In this document: positions 27,497-36,264 of the stretch, one piece after another
Numbering within the stretch: the stretch's first letter is position 1
Layout: each line of letters opens with the position of its first letter
Assembly: GCA_913030835.1 (NCBI GenBank)
Contig: CAJWDP010000029.1
Location: 1-39,550, forward strand
Reading direction: 5' to 3'
Length of the DNA: 39,550 nt
Origin: an uncultured Flavobacteriales bacterium
GTDB lineage: Bacteria > Bacteroidota > Bacteroidia > Flavobacteriales_D > Parvicellaceae
The notes under the pieces: model-generated
What the model saw: the letters and a program-made list of their open reading frames with translations, nothing else
Database searches by the model: none
Told to the model about the DNA's origin: nothing
Position numbers and translations under genes: made by a program

Positions 27497-29302
27497 TCAG
27501 GCATTTTCTGTCTCCACCTCCTGAATGAACTGATCGATGATCTTGATTGTATTTCGCGGATGAATCATATAATACAGGTGCTCCCGGAATATATCCGTTT
27601 CTTCCGGGTTTGTGGTGTCGAGGATCATCACATTTTCTCTGTCCTTAAATCCGGCCTCTACAAATTTGGCAATCGGATCTCGTTCGCTTTTTATGACCAG
27701 TACGGGAATGCCTTCTCGCTCAAAACCGGAAAATCCATCGCCTTTATCAAATGCCTTTGATTCGTGCAATGCCGACTGGATCTGAATGGCGAATATTTTA
27801 ATTGGAAGCCTGTTCAAGGTATGTTCTAACGGTATTCGGTTTAATACCGGCACGGAATCCATATCCCCTGCCAGGACAAGAACACGATCTTTAATGGCTT
27901 TCCAAATGCGGTTGTTCACCGAAGAATCGGACCGGATCAACCATTTGCAAATTTTGATACCCAACCTGCGCACACCATTTTTCGACAAGGTGGGAATGAG
28001 CAGTTTTGCTGAATTAAAAACTACCACATCCATTGCTGATATTCTTGATTTCAAGACAACATTCCCCATAAATTCCATTGATGCATGTTTGGTTTCCTGA
28101 CCAAAGAATGGATTTGCAGCAATGCGCCCCTTCAAATACTTTTTAATTCCAGGGTATTGGTCATACGCACTATCGATCATCGACAAGTAAATGTTTGCCA
28201 TAGAATGGTCAAATATGTACACAGGGTGGCCATTTTCACCAAAATGATTTACTACAAAATCTATGTTTTTTGCTATAAACCGAGAATACTCTTTCGGGTT
28301 GAGCTCATCCGGAATAGAACCGTAATGCATGGCTACCGGGATGTATTTATCTGTCGGTATAAAAGTCAGCAGTGCATCATAGGTGTTTAAACCTAAAAAT
28401 CCGTGAATCATGATTAGCACAGGACGATTGGTTTTTTCTTTCGGATCACAATCAAAAGGCACATCCAAACGAATGGTCGTCTCTCCAACAGCGGTGCCAC
28501 GCGTCAATCTGATCTGTGGCCACGTGAGTGCATTGCCGTCAATGAAAACAGTCATCCGGCGCTCAACATCCGGAATGAAACGCAGAAAACCCGGACTCTG
28601 ATCTGGATTAGCCCATCTGTAAAACAGATTGGCTAAGGGCTTCCGTTTATCCGCCTTGGTGGCAAGAAAAACGATCCGCTGCGACCGTTTCAAAAATGAC
28701 GGAGTAAAAGTGAGCTCAGGCTCATCCGAATCGTTTACCACCACTACGATATTGTCTGACCCAAAGGCAGCTGAGCATTCCGTGATACCCGCTACCTGAC
28801 CATCAGATGTAGATGCAACAAAAACGTAGTCTAGACCATTTTTTTCTGACCCCTCCAGATATTCGCTCAGCAGCTGATCCAATCCTGCCCCGTATGCTTC
28901 GATGTTTTCACGATCCAAAGCCCTACCCAATATCTGATCTTTAGAGATCAGATTACCCTCTAAGAGCTTTTTGATTAGAGATATCGCATCACGAGTTCCC
29001 ACTAAACCGCGCTGCCTTTTCAATTTAGAGTTGATGAATGTGTAATGTATCTTCTCCGGGTGTTTTAATTCATTGTAGTGATCAAGGATATACTGATACG
29101 CTCCTGAAGGAGACTGACCGTGCGAAAGTCCGACAATAAAGTCCTGTCCTTTTTCAGTAACTTTATTTGCGTGACGAATAAAATCTGATCCAACTGCGGA
29201 ATCAAACTCCTCTGCTGTAGAACAGTACACCGTATCCGGTGCTGCATATGGCAAGGGAGGATGAAAATCCGGCAAGACATATTTATTTGCATCTGTCATC
29301 AT
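27497..29302 (-). CDS. Fusion of a 6-phosphogluconolactonase/NagB-like domain and an alpha/beta hydrolase
   Basis: From the ATG at 29302 the product is 601 residues; a TTG at 29341 would add 13. The first half (about 25-260) resembles the 6-phosphogluconolactonase/glucosamine-6-phosphate isomerase fold: FIVGLSHGQSPSGAYQYI (the phosphate loop has G-x-S-P-S-G), KIHYTFINSK, and DYVFVASTSDGQVAGI in place of the usual GLGxDGHxAS. The second half (about 290-600) is an alpha/beta hydrolase with HGFLG (300-304, oxyanion region) and DHSMAN (365-370, Ser367) as the nucleophile elbow instead of GHSMGG. SERD (about 541) and a late His (REHLYY, about 575) are a possible acid and base. No signal peptide is visible, and the substrate is unknown. 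It is divergent from the acyltransferase gene, 141 nt away. Confidence 0.72.
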   Translation of the reverse strand: MMTDANKYVLPDFHPPLPYAAPDTVYCSTAEEFDSAVGSDFIRHANKVTEKGQDFIVGLSHGQSPSGAYQYILDHYNELKHPEKIHYTFINSKLKRQRGLVGTRDAISLIKKLLEGNLISKDQILGRALDRENIEAYGAGLDQLLSEYLEGSEKNGLDYVFVASTSDGQVAGITECSAAFGSDNIVVVVNDSDEPELTFTPSFLKRSQRIVFLATKADKRKPLANLFYRWANPDQSPGFLRFIPDVERRMTVFIDGNALTWPQIRLTRGTAVGETTIRLDVPFDCDPKEKTNRPVLIMIHGFLGLNTYDALLTFIPTDKYIPVAMHYGSIPDELNPKEYSRFIAKNIDFVVNHFGENGHPVYIFDHSMANIYLSMIDSAYDQYPGIKKYLKGRIAANPFFGQETKHASMEFMGNVVLKSRISAMDVVVFNSAKLLIPTLSKNGVRRLGIKICKWLIRSDSSVNNRIWKAIKDRVLVLAGDMDSVPVLNRIPLEHTLNRLPIKIFAIQIQSALHESKAFDKGDGFSGFEREGIPVLVIKSERDPIAKFVEAGFKDRENVMILDTTNPEETDIFREHLYYMIHPRNTIKIIDQFIQEVETENA

Positions 29303-29443
29303 CAGGTTTTTTTGCAACAATGAATTGAGTACGCTGAGCAATTGTAGAGTAAGTTTAGTCGTTACTTGATTCGAATCGCTTAAATTTAACTAAAAAGTGA
29401 AGTATAGTTTAAATGGCATTAAATAGTTACAAACAATAGACGG

Positions 29444-30259
29444 ATGAAGCAAAAATCCAACTTGAAAGAATTGAAACTCGCCCGCAAAACGGCAAAACGA
29501 CTGCTTCCCGTGCTTGAAAAATATTTCAGGGTTCACTGGAAAGGCTTAGACAATATTCCCACATCACCGTTTCTTGGGGTAGGCAATCACCTGGGTGTTC
29601 ATTTTCTACCTGAGTCTTTTCTTTGGATCGGGAAATGCCATACGTTGGATCATACACCTCCAATGAAGGTCCTTGTTCACAAAGTCATTCACGATGCATC
29701 CACTATTCTGAAGCTTCCTAAAAAGGAGTTCGGAATACTCAATGCAAGCCATGAAAATGCAATCGAAGCATTGAAAGAGGGCAATGCAGTTACCGTATAC
29801 CCGGGAGGTGACCGGGAAAACTCCAAACCATTCAAAGACAGAAATAAAATCGAATTCTTCAATAGAAAAGGATACATAAAGTTAGCGTTAAAGGCCCAGG
29901 TTCCCATAGTGCCTATCGTTGGGATCGGAGGCGGAGAAACGGCTATTGTAGTGTCTTCCGGCGAAAAATTTGCCAAGAAAGTCGGATTAACCGATCTGTT
30001 CCAGCTTCATTCATGGCCCATCTACTGGTCGTTTCCTGGCGGCTGGCACATCGGACACCTTCCCCATTTGTCTTTGCCTTTGCCGGCGCAAATAACGATG
30101 AGCGTCCTCCCTCCTATTTCTATCGCTGATTATTCTCCTGAAGATGCGGATAATCCAGAAATAGTAGACCGGCTAAATACCGAAGTGATAAATGCTATGC
30201 AGCACGAAATGAATCGAATGGCCAAAGGAAGGATTCCATTCATTGGCAAAGTGAAATAA
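29444..30259 (+). CDS. Lysophospholipid/diacylglycerol acyltransferase, MGAT-like
   Basis: The 271-residue protein belongs to the PlsC/LPLAT superfamily, MGAT-like branch. GVGNHLGVHFLPE (about 45-57) is the acyl-acceptor block, with NH but no canonical HxxxxD. AVTVYPGGDRENSKPF (about 115-130) is the PGGxRE motif of the DGAT/MGAT-like clade, followed by PIVPIVGIGGGE. It lacks an N-terminal membrane span and has at most one hydrophobic hairpin near the HSWPIYWSFPGGW stretch. It should transfer an acyl group to a lipid or alcohol at the inner membrane. It is divergent from the hydrolase fusion, which may act on a related ester. No phospholipid pathway gene lies beside it. Confidence 0.82.
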   Translation: MKQKSNLKELKLARKTAKRLLPVLEKYFRVHWKGLDNIPTSPFLGVGNHLGVHFLPESFLWIGKCHTLDHTPPMKVLVHKVIHDASTILKLPKKEFGILNASHENAIEALKEGNAVTVYPGGDRENSKPFKDRNKIEFFNRKGYIKLALKAQVPIVPIVGIGGGETAIVVSSGEKFAKKVGLTDLFQLHSWPIYWSFPGGWHIGHLPHLSLPLPAQITMSVLPPISIADYSPEDADNPEIVDRLNTEVINAMQHEMNRMAKGRIPFIGKVK

Positions 30260-30271
30260 TCAGCGGCTGGC

Positions 30272-30919
30272 TTAATCGATTTTCACCAGCTTTTGAAGCT
30301 GAGATGATCCAACCTTTACAAAATACAAGCCCGGATTTAGCTCAGACACATCCATCGTGCAATCCGCATCCAACGGTTCCGCTTTGACTTTTGAACCGTT
30401 GAGGTCGTACACAACCACCTGCTCTCCAATAAGTCTTTTCAATTCATTTCCGGAAAAGGTCAACATCTCTTTTGCAGGATTAGGAGAGAAACGAAATTGA
30501 ATTCCATTTTCAGCAACTGCTGTGGGCGCAATCACATTAAACGAGGTTGAATCGTTATCATCCGGCACGATTCCGGGAGTGCAAGGTATAGGTGCCGCTC
30601 CGGAAGAAAGGGTCAGATCAACAGTGTAAGTTCCAAAAGGAAGTATTCCCAGGTTTAGCGTATCGCTTACATCACAGATATAGGTCAGCATTCCCGTACA
30701 ATGTTGTGCGGAAGCCACTACATGATTCCCCACGAGGGATGCCGTAAAGAATTGCTTATCACATCCTCCCGAAGTAAATTGAAAATGCCCGACGAGATAG
30801 ACAGAATCAGCGATTGTTGGCATAGCCGGGATTACTTCAATACTGGTAATGGTGCCCTGCGTTCGGCCTACTAATACGATTAGTGAAGAAAAAACGAAAA
30901 CAAAAAATAGTGACTTCAT
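30272..30919 (-). CDS. Secreted protein with type IX secretion C-terminal domain
   Basis: From the ATG at 30919 the protein is 215 residues; an upstream ATG at 30937 adds six residues before the same signal peptide (MKSLFFVFVFSSLIVLVGRTQG). The middle (about 22-140) is a beta-rich region with cysteines (SGGCDKQF, SAQHCTG, YICDVSD, PIPCTPG) that could form two disulfides. The C-terminus is a standard T9SS sorting domain: FRFSPNPAKEML, VVVYDLNGSKV and PGLYFVKV..QKLVKID. It is likely an outer-surface or secreted protein. I do not recognise the middle domain. Confidence 0.83.
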   Translation of the reverse strand: MKSLFFVFVFSSLIVLVGRTQGTITSIEVIPAMPTIADSVYLVGHFQFTSGGCDKQFFTASLVGNHVVASAQHCTGMLTYICDVSDTLNLGILPFGTYTVDLTLSSGAAPIPCTPGIVPDDNDSTSFNVIAPTAVAENGIQFRFSPNPAKEMLTFSGNELKRLIGEQVVVYDLNGSKVKAEPLDADCTMDVSELNPGLYFVKVGSSQLQKLVKID

Positions 30920-31053
30920 AGCTAAAATACTTTCCATGAAGATGCAAAAATTAGCCCAATGGTTGCAACTGCATTACCATGAGATTCATCATTGATTGAA
31001 TCAAAACCAATCATCAAGTAAAATAAAAACCTTTATTTTTCTGTTTTTCTACT

Positions 31054-31752
31054 ATGAAATATCTTGCACTTCTTTCCATTGGATTTTTAGCCTTTACTTC
31101 CTGCAGCAAGCGATTTTTGGACAATCCGACTGCAGGCTCCATAAGCATCTTATGTCTTGGAGACAGTCGCGTGGATGGTGACCGGCCGGAATACGAGCAT
31201 TATCGATACGAGCTCTGGAAATTACTGATCGACAGCAGCTATACAGTGGATTTTATCGGCACAGAAAACGATGATGCAGCTTACCCCGATCATCTGGGGT
31301 TTACCTTTGATGACCAGCATGAAGGTGTTGGAGGTATTCGCACCAAGGGACTGCTTAAAAATGTGCGCAACCTTCGATTCGAATCAAGCCCACAATTCGT
31401 ATTGCTTTGCGTTGGTGGAAACGACTTACTTGAAGGCAAATCGGTGGATAAAGCAATTAGCAATATCAGTAAAATTATATGTGAACTTCAAAAAGATTGT
31501 CCCGAAACGACGATTATTCTGGAGCAAATTGCGCCTGCACACTCCTCTTCCATGACGAGCGAGCTGGACGCTACCTTGAATGAATTTAACTCTAAAATAC
31601 CGGGTTTAACCAGCGAATACAACAATCTTCAGATTGTGGATATGAACACGGGGTTTACCGACCTCTATTTTGCCGATGACGTACATTACAATGAGCTGGG
31701 CGCTAGAGAAGTGGCTAGGCGTTACTTTACCGCTATGCAGTCATTTCTTTAA
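31054..31752 (+). CDS. SGNH/GDSL-type hydrolase lipoprotein
   Basis: The 232-residue protein has a lipoprotein signal with a lipobox (FTSC, Cys about 17). It then shows the SGNH blocks: block I ILCLGDSRVDGD (Ser nucleophile), a block II-like Gly (EGVGGIRTKG), block III VGGNDLL (Asn), and block V DDVHYNELGA (catalytic Asp-His). This indicates an esterase or acetylhydrolase anchored in the outer or inner membrane facing the periplasm. Family members often deacetylate carbohydrates, but the substrate is unknown. The start at 31054 gives the lipobox at the expected distance. There is no operon partner, and a T9SS gene runs divergently upstream. Confidence 0.85.
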   Translation: MKYLALLSIGFLAFTSCSKRFLDNPTAGSISILCLGDSRVDGDRPEYEHYRYELWKLLIDSSYTVDFIGTENDDAAYPDHLGFTFDDQHEGVGGIRTKGLLKNVRNLRFESSPQFVLLCVGGNDLLEGKSVDKAISNISKIICELQKDCPETTIILEQIAPAHSSSMTSELDATLNEFNSKIPGLTSEYNNLQIVDMNTGFTDLYFADDVHYNELGAREVARRYFTAMQSFL

Positions 31753-31848
31753 ATTTGACATTTTTTAATTGCTTAATTTTCAGAATTAGTAGAGAATATT
31801 TACGCTCGTTAATTTGAACCTCTAACTTGGTTACTATAGAAACACAAT

Positions 31849-32274
31849 ATGATTGAGCAGGAAATACATCAGGAAAAAGACGATTTAAACATTAGTAATG
31901 ACTCGATTGTCAATCAGAATTTTAATAAGCTAAGAGGAAATAGAATAGTACTCCAGCCCAATTCAAAACACTTGCTTTCCATGCTTACCCTTGAAGTCTC
32001 AATCCTATCAGAGCTTAAGGATATTTGCACTTTACACATTTTATCATTTTGTCCAAACCCCAAAGCGAGTCAGCCTTGGACGAGATTCACTATTTCGGTA
32101 GAGCAACAAAACTTACGTGTAGACCTTAACGAAATTCTATCATTAGATCAGGAAATTGCCGGGTACTATTCATGGCATTGGACCGACGGCCTTCTTTTTG
32201 CATTCGAAAGTCACAACGATGTTAGGTTTCGCGTTAAAATCCAAAAAAAAAGAACATATGTTAACACCTTATGA
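31849..32274 (+). CDS. Hypothetical protein (141 aa), possibly first part of a frameshifted gene
   Basis: I do not recognise this 141-residue protein. It has no signal peptide or membrane span and an acidic N-terminus. The middle looks beta-rich (WTRFTISVEQQNLRVDL, YYSWHWTDGLLFAFES). The frame passes through a run of nine A's at 32243-32251 and stops 23 nt later. One A fewer would join it to the following frame (32258-32518), giving about 220 residues. Whether it is one gene with a slip or two overlapping genes cannot be decided here. Codon use is rather AT-rich compared with neighbours. It is preceded by an AT-rich region with no clear -7 box. Confidence 0.6.
   Translation: MIEQEIHQEKDDLNISNDSIVNQNFNKLRGNRIVLQPNSKHLLSMLTLEVSILSELKDICTLHILSFCPNPKASQPWTRFTISVEQQNLRVDLNEILSLDQEIAGYYSWHWTDGLLFAFESHNDVRFRVKIQKKRTYVNTL
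32243..32251 (+). other. A9 homopolymer, possible slippage site
   Basis: Nine consecutive A's lie at the end of the 141-aa frame and just before the ATG of the 86-aa frame. Runs of this length are prone to RNA polymerase slippage and to sequencing indels. Removing one A fuses the two frames. Confidence 0.6.
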
Positions 32275-32518
32275 ATTACCAGCAGAACTGAGGCAAGTAC
32301 AAATAGTACATGTATTAGATGATGGACAGAAAATATATGACCATAAAGTTTTCAATGAAAAATACCAGCACCTTTTTATTGTTGATAAGGACAAAATAGT
32401 GGATGAAATACTGCGTTTACGACCTTTAACAAAAAGTTGGAATAAGTCTGTTGTATTTGTTAGACAGAACGGTGAATTTAGCTCAACAATTGATGTGCCT
32501 TCCAACTGGAAACCATAA
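32258..32518 (+). CDS. Hypothetical protein (86 aa), overlapping the preceding frame
   Basis: This 86-residue frame starts with an ATG at 32258, inside the 3' end of the previous frame (17-nt overlap), in the +1 register. It is otherwise uninterrupted, contains a mix of charged and hydrophobic residues (QIVHVLDDGQKIYDHKVFNE, SVVFVRQNGEF), and has no signal peptide. I do not recognise a family. It may be the second part of one protein, joined at the A9 run, or a small immunity-like partner of the first; neither is supported by a known domain. I would check homologues for a single continuous frame. Confidence 0.5.
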   Translation: MLTPYELPAELRQVQIVHVLDDGQKIYDHKVFNEKYQHLFIVDKDKIVDEILRLRPLTKSWNKSVVFVRQNGEFSSTIDVPSNWKP

Positions 32519-32677
32519 TCAGCCCATAACACGGCAAAGTGCAAGCGGCGTTTCAACGTTTTACGAGCTAATGTCGAAGTTGAAAAAGAACTAAAACGAT
32601 TTACCAAAAAAGACCAGAATTATCGGGGAATAATCGGGTGTAAATAACGAAAGCCCCTATAAACAGTAGATTTCTAG

Positions 32678-32749
32678 TAGCCCCGCCAGGACTCGAACCT
32701 GGATCTAAAGTTTAGGAAACTTCTATTCTATCCCTTGAACTACGGGGCC
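32678..32749 (-). tRNA. tRNA-Arg (anticodon CCT)
   Basis: The minus strand folds as a 72-nt tRNA. The acceptor arm GGCCCCG pairs with CGGGGCT (one G-T) and the discriminator is A. The D arm is GTTC/GAAT, and the anticodon stem GAAGT/ACTTT encloses TTCCTAA, giving anticodon CCT (reads AGG). The T arm CCAGG-TTCGAGT-CCTGG is perfect. CCA is not encoded (CTA follows). It lies between the hypothetical pair and the CBS-domain gene. Confidence 0.95.
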
Positions 32750-32842
32750 ATTTTGGGCTACAAATGTATTGAAATGTTTGTTACCAAAAAGACCGATGCT
32801 TAAAGGATTAATTTGTTGAATAGAATTTAAAACTATAACCGT

Positions 32843-33301
32843 TTACCAGCTCGTTTTCTTTATGGCTTTCGACGCCCGCAAGATATCTCGTCTACTCACC
32901 AAGCCCACCATCTTTCCGTTGCTGACTACAGGATATCTTCTAAAATTGGAATTCAAAAACAAGTTCGCAACCTCTACAACATCCATCGTATCTTCCACGG
33001 TAATTACCTTGTCCGACATGTAATTACTCACGTGACCTTCATTGGGTGGCAAATTGTGATACACATCATCAAGAATTACCCGCAAACAGTCTTTTTCAGA
33101 AATAATGCCCACCAGCTCTTTGTCCTTGTTCACCACCGGTGCACCTGATATTTTGTTTGAAATAATCACATCAATCACTTCTCGAATGTCCTGATCAGGC
33201 GTAAAACTGATGAGTTTTGTCGTCATGTAATCGGCAACCGTTTCCTGCTGAATGGCTCCTCTTTCCAACTCTTTTTTGAATTTTGGTGTAAAATTTATCA
33301 T
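32843..33301 (-). CDS. Tandem CBS-domain protein
   Basis: The protein is 152 residues from the ATG at 33301, chosen over the longer frame from 33367 because the extra 22 residues are poorly conserved in type. It has two CBS domains, about residues 23-80 (ADYMTTKLISFTP...SGAPVVNKDKELVGIISEKDCLR) and 88-145 (VSNYMSDKVITVE...YPVVSNGKMVGLVSRRDILRA). CBS pairs bind adenine nucleotides such as AMP or ATP and regulate a partner. This is a stand-alone version with no fused effector domain, and no membrane span. Its nearest neighbours are the glycosyltransferase cluster upstream on the same strand, but 172 nt separate them, so a shared function is unproven. Confidence 0.9.
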   Translation of the reverse strand: MINFTPKFKKELERGAIQQETVADYMTTKLISFTPDQDIREVIDVIISNKISGAPVVNKDKELVGIISEKDCLRVILDDVYHNLPPNEGHVSNYMSDKVITVEDTMDVVEVANLFLNSNFRRYPVVSNGKMVGLVSRRDILRASKAIKKTSW

Positions 33302-33473
33302 AAGCGTAGCGTTAATGTTTGAAGCTTCCGCCAATAAAACATTAGCGGTGAACTCAAAAACATACAAATTAATTCACAAAAAAACAAACTATTTCATCGT
33401 TAAAACACTCATTTTAAACGATAAACAAGTCTTTTAATTAGATTAACGCATCGCGCTATGCTTTGAATGTAGC

Positions 33474-34799
33474 TCAAAAAGAATCCCCGTTATTCCCAGA
33501 CAGTCTAAATCGTTTTTTTCGCTCTGAAAGAAGCTCATAAACAATCATAGATCCCAAAAGAAGATATTCAATGAGGAGAACTATTGGAATTTCCTGAACA
33601 GGCTGATCGCCATAGGCAACATAACTTAAAACGACCAAGGCAGACCAAACAAATGGAAAACGATAGTTGGTAAATAAAGCGACTGCCATTAGATTGATCA
33701 CATACCACGGATGCACAATAGAAGCCATGGCATAATAGATCATCAATCCAAATAGGCATTGCCGAAACAATCCGTCCCACCCTGATTTGTTTTTTGAAAA
33801 CGAAAGTAAGAGTATAGAAACGAAAACCAAACCCGGCGTAATGCTGCCCAACAGATTCAAATTGTATTCAAAACCCGTGAACCACTCCGCTACCCCATTC
33901 GCCAAATAAAAAAGTGACCCGTTGAACATAAACGTATGAAAATACAGATCGATGCTACTTCCGATGTTTGAAATCAGCTCCTTATTGATGAATGGAACAA
34001 ACAATACAAACAGGGTCAGGCCGATCACCGAAAAAAACCAAATTGACCTTACCTTCAAACGATGAACAAAAAACGGAAGGAACATCAGGGGAATCAGTTT
34101 TGTGCCAATGGCTACCGCGTAAACAACACCGGACCTCAGAAGTTTACCGGTCATTAACAAATACATGGACAGTAAAAAGAAAAACAAGGTTACTCCTTCG
34201 AAATGAAGATTTGCAGTCAGCTCGATAATGACCAGCGGATTCAGAAAATACCACGCAAAAAGATGCAATTCCTTATTCAAATACTGAAGTAATTTTAACA
34301 GCAGCAACGCCATAAGAATTTCAAACAGCACAATCAGAATTCGCAACAGGACGACATAAACCTGAAGATTTTCGCCCGCAATTAGCGTAGGCAAACTGAA
34401 AAAGATCTGATTGATGGGTGGGTAAACTGTATAGTAATTCGGAGAGTTCATTTCCTCCACAAGCTTCGACTCGTATGCTGTCTTTTCCCCAAATTGTCCC
34501 GGCAAAATGGTGAATGGATTGGCACCATTCACGATCATTTTTCCGTCAAACGCAAAACGGTAGTAATCATCAGACAGCTCCGGCGTGGCACCCAACAATG
34601 ATAATCGGATCAAAATACCTATGACAAGCATTTCTTTCAAACTCCTTTTGGGCTTTACCACGAGCACAAAATAGGCTAGAAAAGACAATCCAAATAGCGC
34701 GATAAGCCACTCACTCTCCTCCCTTTCGACCACATAGCCGATCGCTATTATGGAGAACAGTAAAACGGCAATCCAAACGTAGCTTAACTTATTTTGCAT
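33474..34799 (-). CDS. Polytopic membrane glycosyltransferase, GT87/polyprenyl-phosphate-sugar type
   Basis: The 441-residue protein has around ten membrane spans and no soluble catalytic domain, the layout of GT-C transferases that use polyprenyl-phosphate sugars. GANPF, DDYYRFAFDGKMI and TVYPPINQIFF are characteristic of the GT87/mannosyltransferase-like group, and the first extracellular loop holds acidic residues (SDDYYRF) that could be the catalytic base. The nucleotide overlap with the upstream GT2 gene is 11 nt, so they are co-translated. It is the last gene of the Fe-S/glycosyltransferase cluster on the minus strand. The acceptor and sugar are unknown. Confidence is good for membrane transferase and moderate for the family. 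Confidence 0.78.
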   Translation of the reverse strand: MQNKLSYVWIAVLLFSIIAIGYVVEREESEWLIALFGLSFLAYFVLVVKPKRSLKEMLVIGILIRLSLLGATPELSDDYYRFAFDGKMIVNGANPFTILPGQFGEKTAYESKLVEEMNSPNYYTVYPPINQIFFSLPTLIAGENLQVYVVLLRILIVLFEILMALLLLKLLQYLNKELHLFAWYFLNPLVIIELTANLHFEGVTLFFFLLSMYLLMTGKLLRSGVVYAVAIGTKLIPLMFLPFFVHRLKVRSIWFFSVIGLTLFVLFVPFINKELISNIGSSIDLYFHTFMFNGSLFYLANGVAEWFTGFEYNLNLLGSITPGLVFVSILLLSFSKNKSGWDGLFRQCLFGLMIYYAMASIVHPWYVINLMAVALFTNYRFPFVWSALVVLSYVAYGDQPVQEIPIVLLIEYLLLGSMIVYELLSERKKRFRLSGNNGDSF

Positions 34800-36261
34800 A
34801 GCTTGATTGACGGATCGTTAGCACCAGAGAATAGCTAAAACCAAACAGCAGCATAGCATAAAACGGGGCAAAGGATAATGGTCCAATTTGAATCGACAAC
34901 ACAAACCCAAAAGAGAAATACACGATGACGGCTGCCTCCAGCCAGGTGATCAGACCAAGTCCCTTAAAGCTGCTCAGGTATTTGTTCTTCTTCCATTTGT
35001 CATCACCTGCATCATGGATGTTGAATTTCGGGGTTCGAACAAATGGTGATTTTCTGCCTAAATACCCCTCGATCACCCCTATCGTATTGTACAATGACAA
35101 ACTCATCGAAACACTCAGAAAAACAAAAAAGTAGAAGAAAAATCGAAGAGAATCCCTTCCCTTATTCTCTGACTTTCTGGTGGAAGCGACATAGTATACA
35201 GCGCCAAGGATAACCGTACTCACCATAAAAATCTGCAAGAAATCGTACACCTGTTTGTACTCCGGAAGCATCTTAACCAGATACATCATTGGAACACTCA
35301 TAAAAGCGACGGACATGATACAGATGTATAAAAAGCTATTGAACAAATGAAATAACGCCATTAGCTTTGTCGTCAATCCAATCCCTTTTTTCACCAATAC
35401 TTTTCCTAGGTTCTTTTTTGCACACTCTGCAGCACCTTTGGCCCATCGAAACTGTTGATTTTTTAACGCTCCCATGGTAACCGGAAGCTCAGAAGGAGAT
35501 TCAACTTCCTCCAGATACTTAAACTTCCAACCTTTCATCTGTGCTCTATAGCTCAGGTCCAGATCTTCTGTCAGCGTATCGGCATGCCAACCACCGGCAT
35601 CTTCAATACAGCTCTTTCTCCATATACCGGCAGTACCGTTGAAATTGATGAAATGACCACCTTTGTTTCGTCCTGTCTGCTCTACAGTGAAATGGGCATC
35701 TAAAGCAAACGCCTGAAGCTTGGTAAGCAATGAATGATCTTTGTTCATGTGCTTCCAGCGTGTTTGCACCACTCCAATTCTGGAATCGTTGAAGTAGGCT
35801 AACGTCTTCTTTAAAAAATCCCGTTCAGGTTGAAAATCAGCATCGAAAATGGCAATGAACTCCCCTTTTACTGTTTTCATGCCATATGATAAGGCACCAG
35901 CCTTGAAACCCCTTCTATCCGGACGTATCACATGTTTGATTCGAACACCGCGTTTTTCCCAAAATTCAACCCGATTCCTGATCAGTGAAGAGGTTTCATC
36001 CGTACTGTCGTCCAGCACCTGTATTTCGAATCGATCTTGCGGGTAATCCAGATTTGCACTTGCATCTATGATCCGTTCAACCACATACACCTCATTGTAT
36101 ACCGGGAGCTGAATGGTTACAAATGGCAGATCTGTAGTGTTTGGTTTGCTGGATTCATCCGATTTGAACAGATACAGAAACAGCAGGTTCAGCTCCATTA
36201 GGCTGTACAATAGAATGAACAGAAGAAAGAAAACATACACTCCAATGAACAGTAATTCCAT
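34789..36261 (-). CDS. Processive-type GT2 glycosyltransferase, cellulose-synthase-like
   Basis: The 490-residue protein has one N-terminal span (about 5-33), a GT2 domain and a C-terminal group of four or five spans (about 300-480). Catalytic motifs are DD (84-85), DAD (140-142), TED (231-233) and QQFRW (269-273), the D,D,D,QxxRW set of processive or ceramide-glucosyltransferase-like enzymes. This suggests a membrane enzyme that synthesises or extends a glycan or glycolipid across the membrane. There is no PilZ domain. It lies 3 nt after the DPM1-like gene and overlaps the downstream GT-C gene, so all are in one operon. The exact substrate is not readable from sequence. Confidence 0.87.
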   Translation of the reverse strand: MELLFIGVYVFFLLFILLYSLMELNLLFLYLFKSDESSKPNTTDLPFVTIQLPVYNEVYVVERIIDASANLDYPQDRFEIQVLDDSTDETSSLIRNRVEFWEKRGVRIKHVIRPDRRGFKAGALSYGMKTVKGEFIAIFDADFQPERDFLKKTLAYFNDSRIGVVQTRWKHMNKDHSLLTKLQAFALDAHFTVEQTGRNKGGHFINFNGTAGIWRKSCIEDAGGWHADTLTEDLDLSYRAQMKGWKFKYLEEVESPSELPVTMGALKNQQFRWAKGAAECAKKNLGKVLVKKGIGLTTKLMALFHLFNSFLYICIMSVAFMSVPMMYLVKMLPEYKQVYDFLQIFMVSTVILGAVYYVASTRKSENKGRDSLRFFFYFFVFLSVSMSLSLYNTIGVIEGYLGRKSPFVRTPKFNIHDAGDDKWKKNKYLSSFKGLGLITWLEAAVIVYFSFGFVLSIQIGPLSFAPFYAMLLFGFSYSLVLTIRQSSYAK

Positions 36262-36264
36262 AGC

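Noticed and set aside
32519..32570. CATAACACGGCAAAG-like sequence after the hypothetical pair, resembling the start of an integron attC site
   Set aside because: No matching inverse core or complementary arm is found within the next ~120 nt, so an attC site is not supported.
33302..33367. 22-residue N-terminal extension of the CBS protein
   Set aside because: The internal ATG at 33301 gives a typical CBS protein start, and the extension has no recognisable feature.
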